Positions 21,601 to 34,138 are shown, numbered from the stretch's first letter. The stretch is DNA of 64,000 bases from Agrostemma githago (GCA_958450325.1 OY288243.1:63348606-63412605), one strand, 5' to 3'. Notes: generated by a model not told the origin, from the sequence alone. Numbers and translations are program-made.

Positions 21601-23400
21601 TAAAGCCCGCTTTGAATTGCTTGTCGACTTCTTATTTGACTTTGAGAGACCATTCGGGCCTCATTCGTCGGAGTTTCTGTTTTACCGGTTTACACCCATC
21701 TTTGATGGGTATATTGTGTTCAGCTATTTCCCGGTCTATCCCCGGCATGTCCTTGTAGGACCATGCGAAGACGTCTTTGAATTCCTGGAGGAGGTCTGCG
21801 AACTGTTTTCTCTCCTCTGGATTTAAAGATAAGCCCAGCTTAAGCATTTGGGGCTCTAAAGTGGTTCCCACATTGATGGACTCGATTTCTTCGATTACCG
21901 GATCTCTGGACTCCCTTTGTTCGAGCTGTTCGATCAGATGCGGAGGTAGAGGTACCTGTCCGTCGGGTTTCTTAATGTCATTGCATATAAAATTTTTGAA
22001 TTTGAAAGAATTTTGGAAATAAGACAAGTCGTAAGCATAACGGTTTTCGTTATTATTATTAATGGTAAATTTTGAGAAAAGTTCGAATAGAGCGGCCATC
22101 TGCTCGTTGGTCAGTGGCGGGATAGGGAGAGCTCTCGGGACAGGCCCCGAGACTCCAGTGGATAAGGGAAGAGGGGTTACAGACTTGATTCTAGCACCAG
22201 ACCCTCTAGACTTGGACTCAGACTCCGACTCTGACTCTGACTCAGACTCGGACTCAGACTCTGTATCCGGCATGTCTCCCTCGCCGGTGGTCAGCTTGTA
22301 GGTCCGTCCCTGGCTGTCGGTCCACTTGATGGTCTTCCTCCAGGCCCTTTTCCCGGTGTCTGCACCCACTTCAGAGATGAGCTTTGTTGGGTCGAACCGG
22401 TTGCTGCGGAGGATGAGGTTGACCAGATCCTCTTTAGGAGCGGAGATGGCCTTATCTTTCCCGAATAGAAGCCCCAGCACGGGCTCGGAGTTGCTTTCAC
22501 CTTCTTTGGATTCTGATTGAACAAGAGTGAATATATCATCAGGGATGAAATTGCATTCCCGAGCCGTTTTGGTCTCGGGATACGTGATGGTGGGTTGGTA
22601 GAGGACCACTTGAATAGCCCCGAATACAGGAGTGACGAAGTAGTCAGTTAACTTCGGGCTATAAGGGCCTAAGTAAGTACCCATGATGAGGTTGGTGGCC
22701 TTGTGAATACCGGCCCGGACCACGTTTCCTAGGGTTATAGCATACCCCAACCCGAACTGTGATTCGCCATCGTTCAGGACCTCGATAATCTTCCCAGCTG
22801 GAAGATATGGTCTCGAGGTAGCCCCCGATAAGTAGCCCAAGTTTTGTAGCATCGTGTCGATGCTAGTGGTGAAGTAAGGCCTGAAGAGATATTCCTCCTC
22901 GATCATGCCCACGAAATCAAATCCTCGTGGGTCGGCCCGGCCCGTAGCATTGCGGCTTGCTACGGTAATGGGGGTCGCCTCCAGTGTGATGACACCATCC
23001 TGAAGCGGCATCTTGACTTTTCTGTGGAGAGTAGAGGATACGGCCTTGACTACATGGATCCAAGGCCTTCCTAGGAGTAGGTTAAAGGATGAGGTGACAT
23101 CAATCACCTGGAACTCCAGTTCTTTCTCGATTGGGCTCGTTATTATTGTCAGCTTAACGGCCCCGGCAACCGGTTTTGGGCTTCCGTCGAAAGCCTGGAT
23201 AGTTTGTGCCGTCGGGAGATAGTCGGCATCTGTGATGCCGAGGGCTTTAGCGGTCCTTAAGGGAAGGACATTCACGGCAGATCCGTCATCGATCAGGGTC
23301 ATCAGGAGGTACTTCCCTCGGCAGATGACCGTGATGTATAGGGCCAGATTATGATTGGGCCCGAATGGTGGCAGGTCGGACTCAGAGAAGGTGATGAGTG
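18658..23400 (-). pseudogene. pol: Pol of the main gypsy element: PR-RT-RNH-aRNH-IN, decayed
   Basis: Domains in order on the minus strand: aspartic protease (LIDDGSAVNVLP near 23290), a long linker with an acidic Glu-Ser repeat (22209-22262), reverse transcriptase (VPVPKKDGKVRVCVDFRD and YVDDMIVKS near 21220), RNase H, a second archaeal-type RNase H (DLYFDGASN, TNNAAEYEAYIHGL, HGDSSLVINQ), and integrase (zinc-finger His/Cys region, WGIDIIG, SDHGTHF, TNGAVEAANK). The second RNase H identifies the Tat lineage. Lesions against the copy at 48985-52340: in-frame stops at 21632, near 20993, 20324, near 18968 and two more before the end; a frameshift near 19150; an in-frame loss of about 13 codons near 19850; and Cys to Phe in the integrase zinc finger (HFHNCQIF). 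Pol ends at 18658. Confidence 0.9.
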
Positions 23401-25019
23401 GGCCTTTCTTCTTGGATTTGCCCTTGAATAAGGCATAATAGTGGCTACCATTTCAGCGGGGGTAACCTGTGAGTCGACCGTGATCTCATCGAGAGCCTTA
23501 GTCGGTGCTTCTCGATGTGCTTGCGAGCTAACCAGAAGTTGCCATATGGTTAAGTCAGCTCGAACCCTCTTCAATTGTTGGACCAGAGCCGTGTCGTTGC
23601 CCTGTTTCTTCAAGAGGGGATTCCGTCCTGGCAAGTTCAGTGACAGTTGTGGGAGTAGAGCGCCCGGCTGTGGCGAGGTGGTTAGTGGCTAAGGCCTTGG
23701 ACTTAGCTTTTTGAACCTCTTCACTGGTGATGGGGACAGCTTCCCCTTTGGCTAGGTAGACGTCGTCCTCGTCATCGAACCATATCCCGTTGATTTGTGG
23801 GATAAAAGGGGAAATGAGGTGAGAATAGTCGATTACCTCCCTGGTGAATATAGCATGGGCACTGAACGGGTTTTCTTTGTTACTCGGCTTGTCCTCGGGC
23901 AACGGTATTTTCCCGCTTTCAATCAGATCTTGGATAAGATGTTTCAGTTTCCAACATTTCTCTGTGTCATGCCCATTACCGCGGTGATACTGGCAATAGG
24001 CTTGGACATTGTAGCTCTTGGGCCTTTTCTCCACTGGAAGTTTGGGAGTCGGGCCTATTGGTTGAATAAGGCCTTTTGAAGATAGCCTTTGTAATGCGTA
24101 GGTATAGGTAGTCTCTATATCCGTGAATACCCGAGTTGGTGTATTCTTTTTGGACGAGGTGTCAAGCAGATTAACCTCATCAAAAATGCTGCGAGTTTCA
24201 GCTGCAGGTGTGGGCTTGCTCACAGATGAACTGGCCCCTTGATAGCCCTTGGTAGAGGCCTTGGTCAGGCTCTCTAACCGTAAGTCATCCTCGATCCTTG
24301 TACCCATTTCAGTTAGGGTAGCAAAATTGGGGATAACAGCATACCGAAGATGGACCCGGTAGGAAGGGAGGAGGTTCTTGACAAACGCCTCCACTAGCAC
24401 TTTCTCGCTGGGCTTATCAACCAGCTTCACACTCTCGGCCCGCCATCTATGTAGATACCTGGTGAACCCTTCTTTGGGCTCTTGGGCCATCACCTCCAGA
24501 GTACGCATTGTAGTCTGGATCTCGGTATTATCAGCGTAATTCCGAGCAAATTCAGTCGCCACATCATCCCAAGTCTTATATTTTTTTGGAATCGAGCCTG
24601 TAGTACCAGGCTTTGGGATGCTTTTCAAGGAAGGAAGGGAATAAGTGCGTAAACATGGTGGACTTCACCCCTTTTACCGCCATAAAATCTTTGAAAGCCC
24701 GGATGTGGTGGACCGGGTCTTCGGTACCCTCAAACATTGGAATTCCCGTAAGGTTGAGGTTAGCAGGTAGCTCGTCATTTAAAGGCGAATAGGAACGAGC
24801 AATTTCAGTGTGGATCGAGTTGTTCGTTGACAGATGAACCTGTTCTTCGAGCTTGCGAACAACGCTGATTAGTTCAGCTATGGGCCCAGTGGGCTCAGAC
24901 CCAGCAGGAGGAGTCCCCTTCTCTATGGCGCTCACACGAGTGGCGAGTGTCGCCTGGTCAGTCTGGATGGCAGTCAATTGGGTTTCGATCTTGGCTAGTG
25001 CGTCCTTCAGTTCGTCCAT
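23401..25019 (-). pseudogene. gag: Gag of the main gypsy element, frameshifted
   Basis: Homologue of the open gag at 1-1268. It starts MDELKDALAK at 25019. The first 147 codons (to 24576) are in one frame; the core and knuckle (CQYHRGNGHDTEKC) are in a second frame (24628-23555); and the link to protease needs a third frame at about 23634-23400 before returning. These shifts inactivate it. The frame change near 24600 lies exactly at the HPKAWYYRL motif. Confidence 0.85.
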
Positions 25020-26075
25020 CTTGCGTTGATATCTAGTCTCGGGTGGCCTGTCTGTAAGAACAACGCGTGATCAGAAACTAGCCCGAATCTCGGAATAGAA
25101 AGTACATCTCGAACAAGACTGAAAAGGGAAATGACTCGGAAAAGACACCTAGGTGGGTGACTTGTGAAAAGTGGGCCTTCTTTAGGATTCGGCGGGTGGA
25201 CCGAGTCCTGTTCGTAAGAAGGTCCACGTGAGACATCCCCAGATTTTGGACTCGATTGTGTAAACGGGCCCTCCTTTATAGGAGTATGTCCTACGTAGGT
25301 GGGCCTTGCCTTAGTCTAATAAGGCGGACTGGGATAGGGAAGAAACCCGTGATGTAAGATCGACAGAGTTTCGACGCTAAAGACTTCGACGACTTACGAC
25401 ACGACCCAACACTGCTAAGTATGGGAAGTCCTAAGAAGAGGAGGGTTTTGAAAATGAATTATTTTTGGAAAATCCGAGAGAACTCGGGAAAAGGACCGAT
25501 TTTTTTCGAAGACTCATAAAGTGTATCGGTCCACAAATTTGAAAGTTCGAAAATATTTTCGAGTTTTGAAATGGGCAGAATACCGGCTAAAAATAGGCTA
25601 TTTTGAGTAAAATCATATGTTCTAAATTCGGCATACGTCCCAGTTTTTGAAATTAGATAGTTTGAAAAAGATGTATTTTTGAAAAGTTGACGGTTTTGAA
25701 AACGACACGGAAACCAAGTAGCATATATTCACGCAAGCATTATAACGACGCCATGTATGCTTTACACTAAGTCTCGGTCGGTCTAAAAAGGGTCTATACC
25801 AGTGCACATAGTCTAGACGTTGATCGGGACGGACTTTCTAAGTCGAGTTGAGCTTAGAACATGCCGCAAAACCCACTCGAATCGACTATGGACACCTTTG
25901 ACATATCCATATTGGAGTACATCACGGTATAGTGGGAAGTCGGTCGCGAGTACCGGCCCGGGAAAATATAGGGTTATGCATGAACCGTAAAACTAAGACG
26001 CGTATTGTACTAGTCAAACGATTTCTATTTGAGTCTCACCCTGAGGATCCCGATGGTAAGTCACGCATCAGTTAA
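25020..26075 (-). other. Untranslated leader of the main gypsy element
   Basis: 1056 bp between primer site and gag. It matches the leader of copy 1 in blocks and has no convincing ORF. The minor ORF at 25622-25807 is not conserved in copy 1. Confidence 0.6.
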
Positions 26076-26093
26076 TCCCCAGCGGAGTCGCCA
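26076..26093 (-). promoter_or_regulatory. Primer binding site of the main gypsy element (tRNA-Arg)
   Basis: Minus strand TGGCGACTCCGCTGGGGA, three bases from the LTR end, identical to copy 1. Confidence 0.85.
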
Positions 26094-26888
26094 AATTGTG
26101 GACATGACATAGGTCCACCCCGACGCGGCCACGCGCGGGTTTGGGAAGGCGAATGAATCTCCATATGAGAATGGATCGAATTCAAAATTTAAATCGAAGT
26201 GGAGTCGCCACCGAACTTTGTGGGAGTTCGGGCCCGTTCGAACCCACTCTATGTCGTAGTGGGCCGTGTACAAAATACGTCCCATTTGCGATGTCAGAGT
26301 TTATTGGGCTCGTCCCTTTGCATTTGATACCGATAGCGACATTATCGGATATCGTGTATTGAATGACTCTCGTGCGCCAACGGTTTCGGGCATCCTGAAA
26401 TCGAGGTTCTGAGTAAGGGGTGAGGGTACGTGTTGGGAAGCCCACAAAGGACACCCAACCCCGCCCGCACATTAGCGACCTCTACTAGGATATCGAATGA
26501 CTTTCTAATACGCGCGTTAGTTGAACGATGAAAATGTTATGCAAACAATATGTTCCCTAGACATGCGAGAAATTGAAAGGGTTTCTATGTCGATTTAATG
26601 CAACTAAATCTAACGTCGGAGTTAAATTTAGCATGCGAAGGTTCATTTTAGTACGATAAAATAAACAATAAATCAACGAGAAAAGCAACAAACTTGTTAG
26701 TAACGGTATAACGATAATAACGGTTTGTAGAATGATGCAATATGGAATGAGGTAAATAGAATGATGCATAGTTTGGAAAGAGTGATGTTTCACGTGATTG
26801 ATTTGACACGTGTTGACCTAAGTCACAAAAAAGTTTTAACGAGACTCGAATAGCCTTGTAGGACTCACGGTTTGACGTGATAAAGGGC

Positions 26889-27108
26889 CACTCGATCGAG
26901 TCATTGAAGGACTTGACCGAGTGGACCTCTGAAAAGTTTTCTGTCCCATATTTTAGACTCTACTCGATCAATTTATTGACGAACTCGACCGAGTACTCTG
27001 CCACTCGACCGAGTCACTGTGAGACTCGACCGAGTGGAGGTCGAAAAAGCATTCTGTCTCGTTTTTGGGGTGCCACTCGACCGAGTGGGCTAGGCACTCG
27101 ATCGAGTG
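26889..27108. repeat. Palindrome cluster, downstream part of the 5' LTR (8 sites)
   Basis: Copy of the 13987-14206 cluster, with a few extra substitutions in some sites (actcgatcaattt, acttgaccgagtg). Confidence 0.8.
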
Positions 27109-28194
27109 CCCCCTGTACGAACCAGGGTTCGTTTTGCAACTCGTTATCGGTTTCGAAATTGCTTTTGATTTTGATAATTCGATGACTTTGTCGAATCGGG
27201 CATAAATATTGATTAATTTGTGCTCGATTCGTGCGTATGATACTCGTTATATCCAACGTGCGATTATTGAATCGACATGATATTAGAGCAGGATATAAAA
27301 GTTGCTATAAGTCGTTTTAAGTTAACTAGCACGATATAAATTTTCTCCGCGTTTATTGATGTCGTAATTAATTCAATCGAATTAGAAGACATCTATATTT
27401 GCATCAACGAAAATCGTGTTAATTAATTTATTTGACTAAATCATTAGATTCGACATCCGATTATGGAATTGGTATCGAATCTAATAGATCGATACTTGAA
27501 TTAAAAAAACTCGACTTGATTCCCTCCGCATCCTGACATCATAATTAATTCTTGCGAATTGTTTGATGTCGGATCCGCATCAACGGGTTTCGACCCTTAT
27601 TAAAAAAAATATGTTTTGAAAATAGTTTTTAGAAATCGATGGAATATGCGATTGAATAATGATGCGAACGAAATAAAAATTATTGTTTAAATTGACTTGT
27701 TTCAATAATCAAGTGATCGGGGTGATGGGATAAGCGACCGGCAACGCTGAGTGCAATACTCTTGTATATTCGGGTTTCCTTATCCCACCATCACTCACGC
27801 TCGACACAAATTCACAAGTATTTTAATGTTTTATACTAGTGATATTAACGATATTAGGATGCGATAATAAAATAAATAAAAACAAAAAAGACGAAGAAAA
27901 AGAGGAAGGTGACGAGAGAGAAAGGAGAAGGAGAGAAAGCGGGTTTTGCACCCTCAACCTACATGTTCTTGTTCTCGGACGGGACTCGTAGTTGTGGCTT
28001 GCACGGGAGTATCGAGATGTAGGTTAAGTTGTGGTGGTTTAGGGTTTGGATTCCTTGTACTAGGGTTAGGGTTTTGATGTATGTAGATTAGTGTCGAATA
28101 GGGTTGAAATAGGGTTGCAAAAGTTGTGTAAAGTGTGTGCATGAGGGTGTTTATATAGGCATGGCCATGTACCCCGGCTAGGGTTACTCGACCG

Positions 28195-28309
28195 AGTAAG
28201 TGACTAACTCGGTCGAGTGGCCCAGTGCGCCTGCAGTCGTGCTTGTTTAAGGGCCCACTCGATCGAGTGGGGCTGACACTTGATCGAGTGGGTCAGCTGG
28301 ATCGAGTGG
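28195..28309. repeat. Palindrome cluster upstream of TATA in the 5' LTR
   Basis: About five sites. Two that are decayed in the 3' LTR are intact here (tactcgaccgagta, cactcgatcgagtg). Confidence 0.8.
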
Positions 28310-28370
28310 TCCGGGCTTTGGACCTTGAATTGGATATCTTGTGGGTTTTGCTTTTGAGTTGGACTTTTTG

Positions 28371-30157
28371 AGGATGAGTATTTTGTATAGTCAAAATAAG
28401 AGAGAGGAAAGTAACACTTTGGTTAATTTAAACTAAATTTTAATTTTTTTACCAGACGGGATACATAGTTAGGTTAATGCGATAAAATTGTATAGTACGT
28501 ATATATGATAGTTAATCAACATTGGAATCAACGAAAACCATAATTAATTAGCCAAATCAAATAATGTAAAACAATATGCATGTCTTCAACAACGACACTG
28601 CACTGAAAAAAACTCGGTGGTAGGAGCTATATTATCAATAACCATATTTATTTGATCATACCTCGTATCAAATTTTCTTTTAAAGATATAAATACATAGT
28701 TTCAATATATTAACGAACTAATTAGAAACATGTCCAAATGTCTTGCAAAGTTCCCATACTTTTTCATTTTTAAGCCATGCCTCGTTTGTCTCTTTCTCAC
28801 CAGGCCAAGACGCTTTTTGACTATGGACACTTGTATTAGAAGCTTGTGACAGTCCTCTCCGAGCTTTAATAGAGCGCTGCAAGTTTCTTTGAATACTTGC
28901 TTTCCATTGTTAAAGATATATTCGGATATTACACCACCAAAAGTTGCACCTAATTAACTTCCTTTCACATTTTTGAAAGTCGTCTGCCTTCGAGGTGCTA
29001 GGTGCGGCAACAGAGTCATTTGCGAAACATTGTTCAGAGATAACAAGAACTGAAACAAGTAGTAGAGCAATTTTTATTGTTCTAGGATACATATCAAAAC
29101 CTTAGTTAAAATTATTTCAAATTTCTGATATATATCTCAAGTATGTTTCACACTCAAGGAACAAAAAAAATACAAAAGTAAAGTGACTAGTGATGGAGAA
29201 TAATTGTTCATATCGCGCACTTTTATATTTGAAACTATACATTTAACGTACTTTTATCCCAAAATTAACATACAATATCATTAATACTTATTTAAAGCAA
29301 ATTTACATCATTTATTGATAACAACGAATTTTTCTATAATAAGTTTTCCAAATTATATGCATGAGAGTATTTAATTTTATAATCAAATAACAACGTTAAC
29401 ATTGATGTCAAAAGACAATCCTCATAAATTAATTTATCTTTACTAATTCAAAAACATTAGTTCTAATAACATAACAATTCTGTTCATTTGAGGTTATGGC
29501 AATTTTTGAATTTTCATACATTGTCTTTAATTCGTTAATTAGAGTAGAGTTTTAAATTTCTACGGTTACTAGATTATTTTTAAGTTTGTAAGATACTTGT
29601 TTTTACTAAACCTATAATAACTCATGTGAAAGTTAAAGAAAAACCTAAACTCATACTCCACTCCTAGTTTCCATGATCTTCCTCTTTCTTTAATATATGT
29701 GACATATATATTTTAATCAAAGGAAAAGATCATGGAAACTAGGAGGAAGTCGAAGTTATATAAATTCGTAAGATACTCAAATATAATTTTTTAAATATTA
29801 CATATATTGTCCGTTTCTTCTTTTTTCTTTTAGTTGCGAAATATTATTTCTAAACTCATATCCTACATTTTCAAGTTAATCGTTTGACAAAATAATAAAT
29901 TATATTGCTATCACTTGAATTACTTTGTTCGTGGATTTATATTATTTAAAATCTTCAAAAAGTTGTCATTACGTAGTTTATTGTTAATTACATCTGATGG
30001 TGTGAGCGAAATTCTCCTACGTTAAGGAATATAAAGATCTATTCGCGAGATTTTTAGAACATATTCGCTTTATTGTCAATGTTAGAGTTTTAAAGCATAG
30101 TGAGTGGTCGAATAATGATAAAATTAAAGACAATCTGAATTATGTATATGGATATAT
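28371..30157. repeat. Tandem-array unit with peptide gene (left part)
   Basis: Starts at the deletion junction with the LTR and ends at the copia A target site gatatat. The unit continues at 44975. Together with the copy at 45413-45451 + 61547-62989 it gives a period of about 2.2 kb. About 50 bp present in the other copies is missing near 28634. Outside the peptide gene it is AT-rich with no gene visible (29093-30157). Confidence 0.8.
28702..29092 (-). pseudogene. Small secreted cysteine-rich peptide, Prolamin_like/ECA1-type, frameshifted
   Basis: The ATG at 29092 opens MYPRTIKIALLLVSVLVISE, then QCFANDSVAAP, a clear signal peptide (basic n-region, Leu/Val/Ile core, Ala-x-Ala-like exit). The mature part starts with DDFQKC. 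This frame ends after 60 codons. In the next frame, from about 28958, a conserved stretch reads GGVISEYIFNNGK, then KETCSALLKLGEDCHKLL. Joined, the layout resembles the Prolamin_like domain of plant gametophyte-secreted ECA1/EC1 peptides (C, then GCV..EI, GK, CC.A, C), though two expected cysteines are absent. Both visible copies carry the same frame break, so it predates the duplication, or an unusual splice bridges it. I could not find a plausible intron of normal size. Family assignment is tentative; the signal peptide is clear. Confidence 0.45.
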
Positions 30158-31451
30158 TGTTGGAGCAAGTGTCCTCCACAATAGTGCATTGATATATTAA
30201 ATCTCATGGACGGAATATACTTGGGATAATTAGTACATCAATACTCCACGTCAGTTGATTAATGTAAATCGATAACGCTCAGCTGACTAGAGTTAGACGT
30301 TATTGTCGTAAGACGGCGGTGATCAACTGATCCCTTTCGGTCACACCTATAGGATGAGACCCAAATAGAAAACTAATTATTTGTATTTGATACAGTTAAT
30401 CAGTTCCTTGCGTATATATTTGATATATGCTTTGTAATGAGAGTTATTTATTGGAGATAGAGTTTAGAACTCAGTCAGATTAAGTTTATTAGTCTATTAT
30501 ACGATAATTGACAGAATAAATTTCACGTCTTGTTAATACGATTAAATAAGACCTAATTTAGTATTTAAACGTTAATTACTAAATTAGTTGAGGTTTTGTA
30601 TGCTTTTATGGGTAGTGATAATTAGCCATTAATATTTACAAGAAGTTGTAAATTTAGCTAAGTAATTATTATTATGGGACCTATTATATATAGATATAAT
30701 AGCAATGTACTACTAAAGAGTTAAGAGTATATTATTTATTTGATGTGATCAATTATATGAGATAATTGATCATGTCACACATAATCATTTGTATGACAAA
30801 TGACAAAAATAAAATGGACCCATTTTATGTACATGTATATGGCACACTAGTAAAAATAAGGGCAATAAGGGTTGTTCTTATTTATGTGCATGCATGAATA
30901 ATAGTAATTATTACACTAGACCCTAGACCTTATGCATGCAAATAAAATAAAGCAATTGGTCTTCCCTAGGGTAAGGGTGGCCGGTTTTGGGGGTTGATAT
31001 AAGGGAACATTTTGTTCTCTTTTCAACTCCATTCATTCATTAGTGACTTTGCTTTTACTTCTTCTCCAAAAATACTCTCATACTAATATTCATCTTTATT
31101 ACTAAAGTAGTAATATTCATAATATTAGTATAGGTTCATCACTACTATTATCTAGTTAATAATAATAGTGATTATTTGGGTTGAATCTTGGTGCAACTAG
31201 AAGGAGATCTTCTACTTTGGAGATTCAAGATTTTGGAGGATCATCCATACTAATATAAGCTCAAGAACAATAAGAAAATGAGTTTTCTTATTGTGCCCAT
31301 TATTTACTCTTTGTTTATGTAAGGAAATCTCTTCTTGTATCTAGTTTTTGTCATTTTATGTCATGCATGTAACTAGATCTTTATATACTAAATTAACAAG
31401 TAATTTAGTAACTAATTAGAGAAGTCTAATTAGAGGGTTATGAACCTTTCA
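30158..31451 (+). repeat. 5' LTR of copia A
   Basis: 1294 bp, TGTTGGAGCAAG...ACCTTTCA. AT-rich. It differs from the 3' LTR by scattered single changes and a few small indels. I did not fix a TATA box with confidence. Confidence 0.95.
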
Positions 31452-31453
31452 AG

Positions 31454-31465
31454 TGGTATCAGAGC
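31454..31465 (+). promoter_or_regulatory. Primer binding site of copia A (tRNA-iMet)
   Basis: TGGTATCAGAGC, complementary to the 3' end of plant initiator-Met tRNA, two bases after the LTR. Confidence 0.9.
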
Positions 31466-33186
31466 TTTGTTGTTGCATGCATGTCGATTTTTGACAATTT
31501 TTTCGGGTTATATGATAACTTTGTAAAAACCGAAAATTATGTGTAAAAATTTGTTTCACACGAAATTTTTGGGTACATGCATACCTAATGATCTCAAAAT
31601 GGTTGTGGTCGAGTTTGGTAATTTTTGGAATTAATTTGCTAATTTATAATCATTTATGCCTTAAAAACCGAGTTTTTATGCCTATTTGATGTTAAAAGTT
31701 AACTAAAAATAGTTGCATGTTGTTTTTGGGCATGATATTTTTTTTGTACATTTCATCATATGTTTAAGGACATATTTGTAAATTTTTGAAATTTATTTTG
31801 TCCTTTTGGGATGTTTATTATTTTTTATTGGATAAAAATCGATAAACATGCATTTATTTGTTCCAAATTTATTCGAAATTTTTTTTGTGGACAAATTTTT
31901 GTTTTTTGAGTTCCTGGAAATGTTCCAGAATGTACAAAATTTTTTATTTTTATTTTTGGGTGTTTTATGATTTAATTTGAATTTATTTCATAAAATTGAC
32001 CATTTACCGATTAAATTAGCAAATTAAATCAATTCAAACTAATTTTTTATCTTTAAAATTAGTAGAGACTAATTCTTGAAATTTCAAATTGGTTTGGAAA
32101 AATTAGTTTGAGCTTAATTGAGAATTAAGTGTTGATTAATGATTTTTAATGGTTAAAAATCGATAAATTCCATAAAAACCGAGCTAGGATGAACTTGATA
32201 CATTATAGAGCGATTTTGGCATGATTTTTACAGCATTTTATTTATTTTAATGTTGTTGAGTGAATGAATGTCATTTTATTGATTATTTTGCAAGATTGTA
32301 CCTAGTATGGCCTAGTATTTTAATCGGTATTACCCGTAATGTAAGGGAATATCGATTTGGTTGTAATTAATTGCGATCTCGTATCGCCCGTTTGTAATAA
32401 TTAATAGTTTTATTTATACAAATGTATAATAGGAATGCTATGTATTCATTTGTATCATTTGTAATTAATTATTATGAAGACGGAGATTACCCAAGACGGT
32501 GGACAATAGACGGTGCCTTTTGGAGGTGTTCCTTTGAAGAGGCCAGGGACCAAGGAGTTGGTTTCCGATTTTGTAATAGTCTAGTTAATTAGATTAGCTA
32601 GATGGCCATACTAGGATTTATTTTGTTTGATGCTTGCTTTATATTCGCTCATGCCAAAATCGCCAATCATGCATTTTATTTTTCGATTGTCAATTCACCA
32701 ATCTACGTAATCACCAACTTAGTTCACTTATAAGTGATTAGTAACTTAATATTGACAAGAACTCTCACATGCATAGTAACAATTGAGATATAGCCTTACC
32801 AATTAAAGCACCTATGAACCCCTTGTTCACTAGGGCAACCACAACGTGGACCCCTTTTTACCTTGGGTAAGTAGGGTGATAAGATCACATGCCAAGATTG
32901 GGTTGGACTCAACGAGATAAGAGTTATTTCGGGGCTAGGAGATGGATTTGGTTGAAATCCGTCAACCGAGAGTTCTAGAGTAGAATTGGTCGAGTAATGA
33001 CTTACCGTTTTTACATAAGGATTGCATGCGATGTTAGTTCTTATCTAAATGCGGGTCTCGGAATCACTTGTATAATTTTGTGAGGGGTCATTATATGAGT
33101 GACTTGTTAAAATTGTTTTACAAGTAAATTATATAACAATGGATGTTAATATTTCCTAAATTTTGTTGTAGTATTTATAATTCGCT
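31466..33186 (+). other. Untranslated leader of copia A
   Basis: 1.7 kb, AT-rich, no gene seen. Long leaders precede gag in Angela elements. Confidence 0.7.
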
Positions 33187-34138
33187 ATGGCTACCAATGC
33201 AACCATTCAACTCGGAAAGGATTCTTGGCTTAGGTCCGTTATGGACAAATGTATCTTGAAAGACGATGGAAGTAATTTCACCGAGTGGGAGTCAACCATA
33301 AAAGGTGCGGCGTTGTCCGACAACGTCCTTCGTTACTTGAACGAGCCACCACCCAATGAACCCGGTCCTAGAGCCACCGCGGCACAAAGGACCGCCTATG
33401 AGGAGTTTTTGAAGATATCTAACGATATCAAGAATGTCTTGATATGGTCAATGTCTCCAAAACTCAAGCTTCAATATATTACCCTTAATGCATATGAGAT
33501 ATTCTCAAGGGTTACGACGGCTTTTTCTCAATCACCCGACATCCGTCAATATGAAGCTAGAAAAGGGTCAAAAAGTTGGTCCCCATGTGCTCAAGATGAT
33601 TGAGCATATTGACACTCTAGAGCGTCTAGGGTGTAGCATTCCCAAGAAGCTTGCGATAGGTCGCATTCTTCACTCACTCCCCTCCAAGTTCTCCTAAATT
33701 AGGGTGAACTACAATATGCGTGGCATGGACAAGAGTTTCCAAGAGCTTCATGCACTCCTCAACCAAGCGGAGAGGGACATGGAGGCTAGTGGGAGTGAGA
33801 AGAGAGACATGCTCTCCATGAAAATGAAGAATCTCAATCTTGGGGTTCAAAAGGGTAAAAACAAGGGTAAGACCAAATTCAAGAGACAAGGAAAAGACAA
33901 GAACAAAGGGAAAGCTATTGAGAATAGCAAACCTAAGGCTAAGGTTAACAAACATGCCGACGCCGATTGCTATTATTGTAATGGCAAGGGACATTGGAAG
34001 CGCAATTGTCCCAAATATTTGAAAGATTTGAAGAACAAGAAAGACGAGAGTGAGACTCCGTCAGGTATTGTCCTCACTTCTCTCTATATGATAGACATTA
34101 ACTATACTTGCACTTTCACTTGGGTATTAGATACCGGA
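33187..34138 (+). pseudogene. gag: Gag and protease of copia A, damaged
   Basis: It starts MATNATIQLGKDSWLR at 33187. The frame breaks near 33555 (a small deletion around the QYEAR codons), continues in the second frame to a stop at 33695 (after LPSKFS) and then reads on in another open stretch from 33704. This holds a Lys-rich linker, a CCHC knuckle (CYYCNGKGHWKRNC) and the protease motif WVLDTGCGSHLC. The gag-encoded capsid would have packaged the RNA; this copy cannot make it intact. Confidence 0.85.

Larger units (their letters stand above)
13193..28370 (-). mobile_element. Tat-lineage Ty3/gypsy element, main copy, nearly complete
   Basis: Minus-strand order: truncated 5' LTR (28370-26097), tRNA-Arg primer site, leader, gag, protease, RT, RNase H, archaeal-type RNase H, integrase, then an antisense gene on the plus strand (16459-18260), polypurine tract and 3' LTR (15778-13193). 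The two LTRs are nearly identical by eye, so insertion is fairly recent, yet gag-pol has at least six nonsense codons and several frameshifts. The first 308 bp of the 5' LTR and any target duplication on that side are deleted. Confidence 0.95.
26097..28370 (-). repeat. 5' LTR of the main gypsy element, outer 308 bp deleted
   Basis: Collinear and nearly identical with 13193-15470. At 28370 the match stops after ggactttttga and array DNA (ggatgagta) follows; the bases tga are common to both sides. Palindromes at 26889-27108 and 28195-28309. The lost part is the start of U3. Confidence 0.9.

Noticed and set aside
19656..22520. Plus-strand ORFs of 60-130 codons across pol of the main element
   Set aside because: Shadows of the minus-strand pol; no sister conservation and no domain pattern.
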